A stretch of 44,790 bases of DNA from Bacteroidales bacterium UBA3663 (GCA_002373755.1 DFJU01000065.1:1-44790); one strand, 5' to 3'; counted from the first letter of the stretch, positions 33,675 to 42,768 are shown. Program-made: numbers and translations. Notes: generated by a model from the letters alone, not told the origin.

Positions 33675-34736
33675 ATGAAAACATTACTCTCAGCCATCTC
33701 TATGGCCGTTTTCAGCCAATTCTTGTCAGCACAGATCCCCATCGACTCTGCGGCCAATGCGCCACGGAGCGGCGATGAACTGTGCAAGTTGAAAATCTCT
33801 TTCGTCGATGAGGGCGAGGCCGGACGGAACCAAGTCTGGCGGCTCGGCGAGGCCAACAAGAAAAGCCGGCAGGTGCGCCAACGTATCACCGCGTCGGGCG
33901 ACACCATCGCCGTCTTCGAGGCAGGCCGGATCCGCCACTTTCTGATGCACGGCAACGCGCTGATGGACAAGGGCGAACAGAGCCGACGCGCCTATATGCT
34001 CTACGACGATCTGCGGCCGACGCTACGCTATCCGTTCGCGTTCGGCGACAGCATTTCGGGGCAGTTCTCCGGCATTGGCCGCGAGGAGAATGTCGATGCC
34101 GCGCGCTCCGGGTTCGGCTACACCGTGGCCGATGGAACGGGCATCATCACCGACGGGCTTGACACCTTGCGCAACGTGACGCGCATCCACTTCCGCGACG
34201 ATTTCACCAACACCTATTTCGGTGCCGACACTACGCAGTTCCGCACCGTCATCGACCGCTACGCGTGGTTCTGTGCGGGCTATCGCTATCCTGTACAGGA
34301 GTCGCTACGTTGGTTTGAGGCCGAGGGCGACAGCCTCCTCCCGACCGACAGCACGACCTATCTCTACCTGCCCGAAATGCAGCTTGCTGATTTGGCTGAC
34401 GATGCGGTCAACGACTCCATCCGCACCCTGTTGGCCAACGCCGCCGCAGGAGCATCGGCAACGAACGGACAGATCACTGCGCTACGCGACTTGCAGGCAG
34501 GCATTTCGGCCGACGGCAGCCGCATTGACCTCAGTTTCAGCGTCACCGAGCCGTGCGACCTATCGTTCATCGCGTGCGACGTGATGGGCAACGTGCTCGG
34601 CTACGCGCACTACGCGGATTGTACCGTCGGCGAATGGCAGGAAAGCATCACGCTTTCGCGTCAGGCCGTGGGCAATGCACTGATGCTGAACATTGAACAA
34701 AATAAATTCATTCAATCAATAAAAGTGTCATTATGA
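33675..34736 (+). CDS. Secreted protein upstream of the RHS gene, type IX-like tail
   Basis: A 353-residue protein with signal peptide MKTLLSAISMAVFSQFLSAQ; the upstream frame from 33615 is leader sequence. I do not recognise a family for the central part (GDELCKLKISFVDEGEAGRNQVWRLGE..., YMLYDDLRPTLRYPFAFGDSISGQFSGIG). The last ~70 residues (IDLSFSVTEPCDLSFIACDVMGNVLGYAHY...NALMLNIEQNKFIQSIKVSL) resemble a type IX sorting domain. Its stop overlaps the RHS start by four bases (ATGA, 34733-34736), so the two are translationally coupled and probably act together, perhaps in export or display of the RHS protein. Confidence 0.8.
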   Translation: MKTLLSAISMAVFSQFLSAQIPIDSAANAPRSGDELCKLKISFVDEGEAGRNQVWRLGEANKKSRQVRQRITASGDTIAVFEAGRIRHFLMHGNALMDKGEQSRRAYMLYDDLRPTLRYPFAFGDSISGQFSGIGREENVDAARSGFGYTVADGTGIITDGLDTLRNVTRIHFRDDFTNTYFGADTTQFRTVIDRYAWFCAGYRYPVQESLRWFEAEGDSLLPTDSTTYLYLPEMQLADLADDAVNDSIRTLLANAAAGASATNGQITALRDLQAGISADGSRIDLSFSVTEPCDLSFIACDVMGNVLGYAHYADCTVGEWQESITLSRQAVGNALMLNIEQNKFIQSIKVSL

Positions 34737-34924
34737 ACTTGTTTAAATATATCCATAGTTTTCATAGACTATTGGTGTCTCTTTTCTCTTTAATGTATGC
34801 TGCCTCTTGCATTTCTTCTTCTTATAATGAATATCCTAATGTTATAATGAATATCCTAATGCACCAATCCATTCTGATTTTGGGAGTTATGGTGCAATTC
34901 CTATATCGTATTTCAATGGCATAA
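34733..34924 (+). CDS. RHS fragment 1: signal peptide and first residues
   Basis: A 63-codon frame beginning MNLFKYIHSFHRLLVSLFSLMYAASC, a hydrophobic export signal with a possible lipidated Cys. The native sequence holds to ...SSYNEYPN; the following residues (VIMNILMHQ...) are out-of-frame reading caused by the 20-bp duplication. The stop TAA overlaps the next ATG (TAATG, 34922-34926), so ribosomes could re-initiate on fragment 2, which would then lack an export signal. Confidence 0.7.
   Translation: MNLFKYIHSFHRLLVSLFSLMYAASCISSSYNEYPNVIMNILMHQSILILGVMVQFLYRISMA
34822..34861 (+). repeat. Perfect 20-bp tandem duplication inside the RHS gene
   Basis: Two adjacent copies of TTATAATGAATATCCTAATG. 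Twenty is not a multiple of three, so one copy versus two decides whether the RHS frame is open. Confidence 0.97.
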
Positions 34925-37098
34925 TGGATTTGGAAATACCTATTTTTTCTACAAATCAGTTGGGTGTTTCCCTTGATATTAAGCTGGCTTACAAAAATAC
35001 TGGGGTTCAAGTAAATAAACTTCCAGGGTGTACTGGTCATAATTGGAATTTGTCAGCAGGAGGTTCAATTTATAGAGTTTGTAATGGATTGTACGATGAT
35101 CTAGATGAAAGTACAGGTATTGAAAATTTTTTTCACTCATTTCACAAAGTGCATGACGAAATGTCTCATACAGATGTAAGAACTTCGCCCATGTCACGTC
35201 TTATTCAAAGTAAAAGACTATTTGAAGATCTTTCTCCTGACTATTACTATTTCGATTTTATGGGTAAAAAAGGTATGTTTTTCTTGGGGGACGATGGCTA
35301 TTGGAAGGTTTGCAGTGAAGACAACCTTGATGTTATATTTGATTATGATAATCCGTCTAACTTTTGTGAACCTTTCATTGACACTTACCCTGAAAATAAT
35401 AAGAAGAAACAACCTTCTAGTATAAAAGGATTTACACTTATTGATGACAATGGAATCAAATATATTTTTGGAGTAACAGATTTGGTCTCAGAAAGTGATC
35501 CTGTAGAATATACTATACCATTTGAAGGGATTGGCGGAGCGGAAAAAGAACTATATTGGGTTTCGCAACGCTGGTATCTTTCTGCGATACAAGATCGTTC
35601 AGGGAATGTATTGTATAAATTTCACTATCAAAGAGGTCCTTTTGTTTCCAGTTTTAAATTGCATTGTTACAACGAAACAATAACATATTATCATGATAAA
35701 AACGCACGAAGTAGAACCAATGGAAATGTTCAAAATTTAGTTGTTGACGAAAGTATTAACAAAAGCAGGATGGTTCCTTACAAAATAACATTGTCATCAC
35801 CTGTTTATCTTGATTCTGTTGAAACTTTAAATGGAGGAAAAATATATTTTGACTTCATCAAAGCTTTTTCTACAAATAAAAGTGTATATAAAACAGCATA
35901 CAATGAAATAACAACAGACGCAACATATGATTTTACAGGTAATGTTGAATTTAAACCATTTCCTTTCAAGGATTGCTTGGCATCGTGTATAAATCATAAA
36001 GGTGGCAATCCATTTTCATATTTGCAGGATACGAAATACAAGAAATATTGGTATAGACAAGACATAGACAATGAAGATCCTTTGTCTGCTACGGGATTAT
36101 TATGTTTGAATTATATAACAATAAAATGTGGCAGTTTGAACAAAAAATACATTTTGAAATACAACCAAGATAGAAGATTCATTCATTTGGAAGGCATTGA
36201 CATAAATGACGGGAATGATACTCAATCCTATAAGTTTTCATACAATAATTGGAATAAAATTCCATATGACTATTCTACTTATTATACAGACCATTATGGT
36301 TTTTTTATCGGCGATAAAAACTGGGGTGGCATTGGAATTTCGCCAAATACCTATTATCGGGCAGGATTCGGAAATACCAAAACAGAACAATATTATGATT
36401 ATTATGCAAGCCAACGAAAGCCAAATCAATGTGCAAAATATGGTCTATTAAGTAAAATCGTGTATCCTACTGGAGGATGTCAAATCTTTAAATATCAATT
36501 AAATGAGGCAGACCAAATTTTGTCAGAAGACAGGAAATCCATGAAATATACACTTGATTGGGTATTTCAAAGACGACGAGAACAAGAATTGAATGAAGAA
36601 CAACAGACAGATTATGGCATTTTCTGTGGCGGGTGTCGGATTTTTTCCATCACGACATACGATGATACATTATGTCAGAAGTTGATTGGATTTAGAAAAT
36701 TCGTATATGAAGATGGACAAGTGTACTCTTTCCCTAGTTATAAATGGAAAGGAGAACTTTATACATTAGAAAAATGCAAAAAAGCAGAATATAAAATTTT
36801 TTCATGTCACCCAGTTTCAAAACTGTATGACTTGCAAGGGTTTAATGTCGGATATAGCAAAGTGACAGAATTAAACGACAATGGAACGAAAACCGTTTAT
36901 GAATATACAAACATTTCAAGCAATCCCGCTGGATTTGACAATGGAAATGAGTGTATGGATACAGCATACAACTTTACAAACTCACCATTTGAAGTATTTG
37001 GAGACAAATCATTTGGGCGAGGAAGATTACTCTCTTATTCTGTTTTTGATGAATATGGCAAGCCTTTATATAAACAAAAAAAATATATATCGCAATGA
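34924..37098 (+). CDS. RHS fragment 2: N-terminal region of the RHS protein
   Basis: A 724-codon frame starting MDLEIPIFSTNQLGVSLDIK in the window, though the ATG is internal to the restored gene. LAYKNTGVQVNKLPGCTGHNWNLSAGGSIYR matches the RHS N-terminal pattern (GIKV...G.GW.L.AGG.I.R). Further landmarks are YYFDFMGKKGMFFL, DDNGIKYIFG, WYLSAIQDRSGNVLYKFHY and GLLSKIVYPTGGCQIFKY. The sequence is very AT-rich (one 60-base line at 35401 has 17 G+C) compared with nearby housekeeping genes. It ends at a false stop (ISQ*) just after the A8 run. Confidence 0.85.
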   Translation: MDLEIPIFSTNQLGVSLDIKLAYKNTGVQVNKLPGCTGHNWNLSAGGSIYRVCNGLYDDLDESTGIENFFHSFHKVHDEMSHTDVRTSPMSRLIQSKRLFEDLSPDYYYFDFMGKKGMFFLGDDGYWKVCSEDNLDVIFDYDNPSNFCEPFIDTYPENNKKKQPSSIKGFTLIDDNGIKYIFGVTDLVSESDPVEYTIPFEGIGGAEKELYWVSQRWYLSAIQDRSGNVLYKFHYQRGPFVSSFKLHCYNETITYYHDKNARSRTNGNVQNLVVDESINKSRMVPYKITLSSPVYLDSVETLNGGKIYFDFIKAFSTNKSVYKTAYNEITTDATYDFTGNVEFKPFPFKDCLASCINHKGGNPFSYLQDTKYKKYWYRQDIDNEDPLSATGLLCLNYITIKCGSLNKKYILKYNQDRRFIHLEGIDINDGNDTQSYKFSYNNWNKIPYDYSTYYTDHYGFFIGDKNWGGIGISPNTYYRAGFGNTKTEQYYDYYASQRKPNQCAKYGLLSKIVYPTGGCQIFKYQLNEADQILSEDRKSMKYTLDWVFQRRREQELNEEQQTDYGIFCGGCRIFSITTYDDTLCQKLIGFRKFVYEDGQVYSFPSYKWKGELYTLEKCKKAEYKIFSCHPVSKLYDLQGFNVGYSKVTELNDNGTKTVYEYTNISSNPAGFDNGNECMDTAYNFTNSPFEVFGDKSFGRGRLLSYSVFDEYGKPLYKQKKYISQ
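37076..37083 (+). repeat. Run of eight A at the second RHS frame break
   Basis: C-A8-T within ...TATAAACAAAAAAAATAT. Loss of one A joins fragments 2 and 3 in frame. Such runs slip easily during replication or transcription. Confidence 0.95.
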
Positions 37099-37105
37099 TT
37101 CTACA

Positions 37106-40100
37106 ATGTTGAAAGAAAATTCACTTTCTTTTCAAGTGAAACTATTTCAAAAAGATGGAACCAATTGTAGTGACAAACCATGTCTATTGGTCGCTTATTC
37201 TGGAGGAGTACATAAATTGTATTACACCAAGTTCGATGTCGTTAAGACTATTGAAAAGATATATGTTGATGGGGAAACTCTGACAAATACGACGACGTAC
37301 GAAAAGAAGGATACGACATTGCGATTTGTATTGCACATAAAAAAAGATGTGGCCGAGGATGTCAAATCAACAATCAGGTATACGCGATCCCAAACCAAGG
37401 TTTTCAATGCAACGGCACATCCTTCGGATAATTCAACGACACAAAAGGAAACTTATAAATACACATTCGATTATCCTAGAAATCACATGAATGGACAAGC
37501 ATCATACTATAGTCATTGTATATGGCCGATAGCAAAGACTCTGTATCAAAATGGAAATTTCATAGAAAAGAATCGGGTAGATTTGAATCATTTTGTGAAC
37601 GATGCAGTAGTTCCTTCCTATGTCATCAAAACGTTTAGTTCGGGAAAAGAAGACACATTGATGCACTATTTTGAGTTTGATAAACTTGGTATGCCAAAAA
37701 GCGTGTTTGAAGAGGGAAATAAAGAAACACAGTTTTTTTGGGACAAGACCAATTTGTTGGCATCAATAACGACTAAAAAATTTGTAAGGATTGCAGAAAA
37801 TTCGAATGCGACAAATTCTGTCGATCGTTACACTATCGATGGCCGTTCTGTTTTTTCAACACCTTGCGTCGATGCCGTAGTCGTTTCATACAATGAGAGA
37901 AATGAAATTTCAAGCATAACAAAAGGAATAAACAATACAGAATACTATCATTATGATGCTTTTGGTCGATTGGATTCCGTGTTCAATTACAAACATGAAT
38001 TGATTTCTGCCCATGATTACCACATACAAGATGATGGCTATAATTATGTCCGAACAACAACCCCTCTTGACCAATACAATCGTTCGAGCTATGCGACGGT
38101 GCAATTTTATGATGGCATTGGCAGGCCTACATTATCAGCCACGAATGCAATCAAAGGGCAAGATAATTATATCTACCAGCTAAAAGAATACGACGGATTG
38201 GGCCGCTTGTCTCGAGATTGGAATCCTGTGCCTGATATGGGACTTGAAGGGAAAAGTTCCGATGACATTGCTGCATTATCCAGTTCGATATACAATGATT
38301 CCTATGGATTTACATTATACAAGTATGATGCGCTCGGTAGGGTTACAAGCATAACTCGACCAGGAAAAGAATGGAATGAAAATCAAAAACAGATTCGTGT
38401 TTCCTATCAATTGGCTGGAAGTGACGTGAAAAAATACGGTGCTGATGCCAAATCATTCGGCTATTACAAACAGGGAGATTTATTGTGCCAAACTATAACG
38501 GATGAAGACAACCACAAAATATCAGTGTTCAAAGATTTCCGAGGCTTGAAAGTGTTGGAACGCCGCTACGATGGTTCGACGAAGTTTGACACCTACTATG
38601 TCTATGACGAAATCGGACAGCTCCGCTTCGTCCTCCAGCCGATGTACCAATCAGAGGCAAGCCTCGACAAGTTCGCGTTCCAATACAGTTATGACGGTCA
38701 TGGTCGCGTAGCGAGCAAGAAGCTGCCCGGCTGCCAGCCCGTCACCTACGAATACGACGGCATTACCGACCGCGTAGTGAAGATGCAGGACGGCCTGCTG
38801 CGTGCAAAGGGCAAGTTCCGCACGTATGAATACGACGGCTTGGGTCGCATGACTAGACAGAGCATATCGAGCGGCAGCATGGTGGAGTATGATGAAATCA
38901 TAAATTATTATGATGACTATAGTTTCTTGACGAATAACACGATGACCTGTGAAGGCCCTGTCTACTATTACTTGAAGAAGAATTCAACCGGCTTTCATGG
39001 TCAATTGACGGGTACACAGCAACGTGCGAGCAATGGAGAGGAATTGCTCACGGTCTATGCCTATGATGATCATGGTCGCATAATCCGTAAGGGTGAAATA
39101 GGACTGGACGGACATCTTTCCGTTTCAGAATCAGAGTACAATTTCGTCGGTGATATTGATAAGGAAGATTTTACGGAATACGAATTGGATGGAAATGTCT
39201 ATGAGTTGAAGCATGAAGGGCATATTACAAACAATTTCGACATTCCACATACTAAACTGCCCACTTCGTCCGTTATTCATTTGTACGAAGACAATGAAGC
39301 CACGCAGATGACTGATACCATTTCCAATTTTGTTTACGACGACTTCGGGCACGTCATTGCCAACAACCGCAGCGGCACTGCGGGCGATATGTCGTACGAA
39401 TATGACAATCTGCATGGTTGGGTGACCTGCATTGCATCGGCCAAGAACTTCGAGCAGAGGCTCTACCGCGAGACGGAGGGCCAAAACAAACGATGGAACG
39501 GCAGCATTTCGGCCATGACGTGGAAGACGGACAACAGCACATTGCGCCGATACGATTACACGTATGATGGGCAGAATCGATTGACCTGTGCCGATTACAC
39601 TCATTTCGCGGCCAACCGTAGCGGCAACGTCTCGGAAACGGCACGTTGGATTCCGATGAATGACGGAGATGAAGGTGCGGAATGTTATAGTGAGCAGTTC
39701 CAATACGACAAGAACAGTAACATCAAGTGGCTGGCGCGCTGGGGATATTGCAGCGACATTGACGGATATGACACATCTGACGTCCTTGATATCGAATACA
39801 ACGGCAACCAGAAAAAATCGCTGGTCAACAGCGGTTTTGAGGCCGATTATTATGGCAGTATGCAATGCGTGGACGGTGCGTGCGAAGATGTCGAGTACGC
39901 ATACGACGGCAATGGCAACCTGACGCGTGACGACAACAAGGGTCAGACTTACGAGTACAACCTCTTGGGGCATCCGTCCAAGGTGAACGGCAAGACCTAC
40001 ACCATCGAATATGTCTATGCTCCTGATGGTTGCAAGTTGCGCGCCGTCCATAAAACATACACTTCTACCAATAAGAAGACAGTCAAGACGAGTACCACGA

Positions 40101-41242
40101 CGGATTATGTCAACGGCTACATTTTCAAGAACGGCAAGCCCTCGATGTTCAGTTTCGATGGCGGCTACTATTCATTTGACAGTCAAGGCAAACTGAATGG
40201 TTGTCATTACTACATTCAGGATTATCAAGGCAATAATCGCGAAGTGGTGAATGCCAGCACCAATGCCATCGAGCAAATCAACCATTACTATTCCTATGGC
40301 GGTTTGATGGGTGTCATCAGCACGAAGCCCAACACCCAGCAGTTCAAGTATGGCGGCAAGGAACTCGATTTGTCGAACGGCTTGAATTTGTATGATTTTG
40401 AGGCAAGACAGTATGATCCGGGGGCTCTGGACTTCACGAGTGTTGACCTATTGGCTGAAAACGACTATGGGGTAAGTCCTTATGTGTATTGTGGAGGAGA
40501 CCCTATTAACTATGTAGATAAATCTGGATTAAGAAAAGTGGGAATTAGTTCATTTGGGTATATTGTCCTATCAGAAGAAGATGGCAAAGACTATGTTTCT
40601 TTATATAAAGCAGATTGTATAGGCAAGGATAAATATACATACAACCAAGATATTGCTCCTTTTATTGTGCCATCTGAATTACGTAGCTCAATTTTGTCAA
40701 TGGAAACGTCTCAATTTAAGAGACCTGGTGCAGGAAAATATTCTAATTTTTTTGTTACAAGAAGTCCTGCCGTATTTCGATTGTTTGATTGGATTCTTAA
40801 AAGTGGGCCACTAGTAGAGTGGAGGCTGGATGTATATAAAAACGATAATGATTTGCAATTTGTGATTGGAACGGATCATAATGATATTCCTGCTTTAGGC
40901 GTCTCAACTTTTGATAATTTCACAGATGAAATTATTGCAGAAAACAGAGCTGTATCTGTCCATAATCACTTATTTGGAGAAAATCCAACTATGGGACCAT
41001 CTGTCATAGTCAATTCTTCTGGAACAATAATAGGTGGAGATGTGAAGAATGCTGCGCAATCTCCCAAAATAAAAAATTTTGTTGCAGTACCCACAGAAAT
41101 AGGAAGTTATAATCTATATGTTTATTCTGCAAATTATACGAAGAATGGCAATATTGAATATAGTGTTTCCCCTTTAAACACACAAGGTGGTTTCAGCACA
41201 AAAAACATCGAATCATGGTTCGGAATAAGTATTTCTTTTTGA
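37106..41242 (+). CDS. RHS fragment 3: YD-repeat shell and C-terminal toxin tip
   Basis: The frame is open from 36881, but sequence before 37082 is the shadow of fragment 2; the first ATG after the junction is 37106. It holds many YD-type repeats (YYHYDAFGRLDSV, LYKYDALGRVTSITRPG, YDEIGQLRFVLQP, YEYDGLGRMTRQ, YAYDGNGNLTRDDNKGQTYEYNLLGHPSKV) and the RHS core end near 40527 (SPYVYCGGDPINYVDKSG). The tip of about 237 residues contains AVSVHNHLFGENPTMGPS, similar to the H-N-H...P-S part of JAB/JAMM metallo-domains (RadC and Toxin-JAB1 types). The usual trailing Asp is not obvious. Base composition switches from AT-rich to host-like near 38550 and back near 40440, so the tip looks recently exchanged. 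Confidence 0.85.
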   Translation: MLKENSLSFQVKLFQKDGTNCSDKPCLLVAYSGGVHKLYYTKFDVVKTIEKIYVDGETLTNTTTYEKKDTTLRFVLHIKKDVAEDVKSTIRYTRSQTKVFNATAHPSDNSTTQKETYKYTFDYPRNHMNGQASYYSHCIWPIAKTLYQNGNFIEKNRVDLNHFVNDAVVPSYVIKTFSSGKEDTLMHYFEFDKLGMPKSVFEEGNKETQFFWDKTNLLASITTKKFVRIAENSNATNSVDRYTIDGRSVFSTPCVDAVVVSYNERNEISSITKGINNTEYYHYDAFGRLDSVFNYKHELISAHDYHIQDDGYNYVRTTTPLDQYNRSSYATVQFYDGIGRPTLSATNAIKGQDNYIYQLKEYDGLGRLSRDWNPVPDMGLEGKSSDDIAALSSSIYNDSYGFTLYKYDALGRVTSITRPGKEWNENQKQIRVSYQLAGSDVKKYGADAKSFGYYKQGDLLCQTITDEDNHKISVFKDFRGLKVLERRYDGSTKFDTYYVYDEIGQLRFVLQPMYQSEASLDKFAFQYSYDGHGRVASKKLPGCQPVTYEYDGITDRVVKMQDGLLRAKGKFRTYEYDGLGRMTRQSISSGSMVEYDEIINYYDDYSFLTNNTMTCEGPVYYYLKKNSTGFHGQLTGTQQRASNGEELLTVYAYDDHGRIIRKGEIGLDGHLSVSESEYNFVGDIDKEDFTEYELDGNVYELKHEGHITNNFDIPHTKLPTSSVIHLYEDNEATQMTDTISNFVYDDFGHVIANNRSGTAGDMSYEYDNLHGWVTCIASAKNFEQRLYRETEGQNKRWNGSISAMTWKTDNSTLRRYDYTYDGQNRLTCADYTHFAANRSGNVSETARWIPMNDGDEGAECYSEQFQYDKNSNIKWLARWGYCSDIDGYDTSDVLDIEYNGNQKKSLVNSGFEADYYGSMQCVDGACEDVEYAYDGNGNLTRDDNKGQTYEYNLLGHPSKVNGKTYTIEYVYAPDGCKLRAVHKTYTSTNKKTVKTSTTTDYVNGYIFKNGKPSMFSFDGGYYSFDSQGKLNGCHYYIQDYQGNNREVVNASTNAIEQINHYYSYGGLMGVISTKPNTQQFKYGGKELDLSNGLNLYDFEARQYDPGALDFTSVDLLAENDYGVSPYVYCGGDPINYVDKSGLRKVGISSFGYIVLSEEDGKDYVSLYKADCIGKDKYTYNQDIAPFIVPSELRSSILSMETSQFKRPGAGKYSNFFVTRSPAVFRLFDWILKSGPLVEWRLDVYKNDNDLQFVIGTDHNDIPALGVSTFDNFTDEIIAENRAVSVHNHLFGENPTMGPSVIVNSSGTIIGGDVKNAAQSPKIKNFVAVPTEIGSYNLYVYSANYTKNGNIEYSVSPLNTQGGFSTKNIESWFGISISF

Positions 41243-42294
41243 ACATATTGATTACCACATTGTTCTTGTTGTTGTGTCGCTCTTGTTGTTTCTTCTCGCA
41301 ACAATGTGGAACGACCGAACAACAAGAATCACTGTCGTATTTTCAAATGCGGTGCGACACGGTGTACATTGACCGCAATGAATGGCATGAAGGAACTGAT
41401 TTCAGTCTTTTGAATTCTTTGTGCAGATACAATGGCAATTACATTTTGGATTTTGATAAGGAATTGGCCATGTTGTCAGGCAATTTGAAGTCGCTGAACC
41501 CGTTTCCGAACCCAGAGTTCTTTGAACGTGATGAAGAATTGTTTGTCCGCAACGATTCGTTGATGATAACATCTTTCGATAAGGATCACAATCGTTTTCA
41601 GTATTACAATCCAAAACGAAAGCAATGGGAATATTTCATTCTCAAAAGGGACGAAAGCCATAAATTTTTTGATGAAATTTATGAAGATGATGAATATAAA
41701 GTCTTCCATATTGTCCAGTCAGAAGGAATGGGTTATCTTATTTTTGAAAGGAAAAGCATTGGAAATAAAAAAATATTTTTTTCAAGTTCTTTTTCCCGAC
41801 TTTTTGAACATAAAAGTGTGTATTGCCAATTGGGTTTTCGGAGTATTACTTTTATAGATCCACAGAATGGTGTGGACTACGATTCCGCACTTCATTACGA
41901 GTTGTTTGAAAGAAAGCCGTACAATATTGATAATGTAAAAGTATTGGCACAGAGGAAACACCCAAATCAGGACATAATTCAAATGAAAGAATGGAGTTTG
42001 AATGACGGTGATACAACATTATGTTCCAGTTGGGTGTACAATGATTCTATTTTTGTATTAGCGAATGCTTCCAAAGAAACTTTCATCGCAAAACTGCAAG
42101 GAGATTCTTTGCAGCGAGTTTTCAACTTTGACTTCAAATTGGAAATACAAAATTTGGCAAGATATGGGTTCGGTAGAAGCGATTCGAAGAGTTACATTCT
42201 CCTTCCATTTTGTCTTGCAAAAAACAATGGAAAATATCAAAGTGGCATCATCGAGATTGATGGATATGACATTCACTTAATATTCCTTGATTAG
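41215..42294 (+). CDS. Exported protein, candidate RHS immunity or accessory protein
   Basis: A 359-residue protein whose ATG lies 28 bp inside the end of the RHS gene, the position normally taken by the cognate immunity gene. The N-terminus MVRNKYFFLNILITTLFLLLCRSCCFF is a strong export signal with several Cys, any of which might be lipidated. The rest (YFQMRCDTVYIDRNEWHEGTDFSLLNSL..., LKSLNPFPNPEFFERDEELFVRNDSLMI) suggests a beta-rich domain; I do not recognise a family. Like the toxin tip it is AT-rich. At 359 residues it is large for an immunity protein, so a delivery or anchoring role is the alternative. Confidence 0.65.
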   Translation: MVRNKYFFLNILITTLFLLLCRSCCFFSQQCGTTEQQESLSYFQMRCDTVYIDRNEWHEGTDFSLLNSLCRYNGNYILDFDKELAMLSGNLKSLNPFPNPEFFERDEELFVRNDSLMITSFDKDHNRFQYYNPKRKQWEYFILKRDESHKFFDEIYEDDEYKVFHIVQSEGMGYLIFERKSIGNKKIFFSSSFSRLFEHKSVYCQLGFRSITFIDPQNGVDYDSALHYELFERKPYNIDNVKVLAQRKHPNQDIIQMKEWSLNDGDTTLCSSWVYNDSIFVLANASKETFIAKLQGDSLQRVFNFDFKLEIQNLARYGFGRSDSKSYILLPFCLAKNNGKYQSGIIEIDGYDIHLIFLD

Positions 42295-42664
42295 CGAGTG
42301 TATGATATCGTATATATGTAATGATTCCACCTTAGAAGGTCCAAGGCTGAAGTTATATATATTCCAATTTTGATAAATCGATTGATAGAGGATATTTGCA
42401 GAAACATAAAAAATGACAAATTGTGATTTCCCCTAAAAAGGCTTCGTGATATAAATTGAAGCGGCAATACCTTCGGACATCAATCAAAAAGGTTCTAATG
42501 GATACAAAGAAAATATGATTTATTTATTCAATTATTAACAGCCCGCAGTCCCCATATGTTCACCACACTTTTGGTATTCGCAGTAAAAAGAATGATTTAT
42601 AGTCGTTCGACGAGATTACAAACATGTGCGATGGAAGTTTAGGGTCGGGTTAAAAAATTTTATT
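42295..42664. other. AT-rich gap after the RHS operon
   Basis: No gene, terminator or repeat is clearly recognisable. Near 42540-42590 the minus strand reads TANTKSVVNIWGLRAVNN before a stop, which might be the tail of a decayed frame, but it is too short to assign. Confidence 0.4.
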
Positions 42665-42751
42665 ATGAAAAAGCGATACCTTTTCCCTGCCGACTATATG
42701 GCAGATCCCGCCGTACACGTATTCAACGGCAAGTTTTTTGGTCAGCGTTGA
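42665..42751 (+). pseudogene. Remnant of a glycoside hydrolase family 43 gene (first 22 or so codons)
   Basis: The frame reads MKKRYLFPADYMADPAVHVF then NGKFFGQR and stops. (D/A)YMADPAVHVFNGK is the usual opening of Bacteroidota GH43 beta-xylosidase/arabinofuranosidase-type proteins, which continue with IYIYPSHD. After NGK the sequence diverges and ends at TGA 42749-42751. Only the 5' end is left, presumably after a deletion. The -33 box of the next gene lies within it. Confidence 0.6.
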
Positions 42752-42768
42752 AATTCTTCATATTTTTG
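42737..42768 (+). promoter_or_regulatory. Promoter of the FISUMP lipoprotein gene
   Basis: TTTG (42737-42740), 20 bp, TATTTTTG (42761-42768), a full consensus match; leader about 75 nt. Confidence 0.65.

Larger units (their letters stand above)
34733..41242 (+). pseudogene. RHS/YD-repeat toxin gene, split by two slippage-type frameshifts (possible phase-variable gene)
   Basis: Three consecutive frames encode one RHS protein. Frame 1 (34733-34924) gives MNLFKYIHSFHRLLVSLFSL... with a signal or lipoprotein peptide. Frame 2 runs 34924-37098 and frame 3 continues to 41242. Junction 1 is a perfect 20-bp tandem duplication (34822-34841, 34842-34861); with one copy the frame reads ...SSYNEYPNAPIHSDFGSY and then GAIPISYFNGIMDLEIPIF, a typical Bacteroidota RHS N-terminus. 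Junction 2 is a run of eight A (37076-37083); with seven, ...DEYGKPLYKQK joins NIYRNDSTMLKENS. The restored product would be about 2,162 residues: N-terminal region, YD-repeat shell, core end (DFEARQYDPGALDFTSVD, SPYVYCGGDPINYVDKSG), then a toxin tip. RHS shells encapsulate a C-terminal toxin for delivery to competitors. It may be a switching gene, a decayed one or, for the A run, a sequencing error. Confidence 0.8.
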
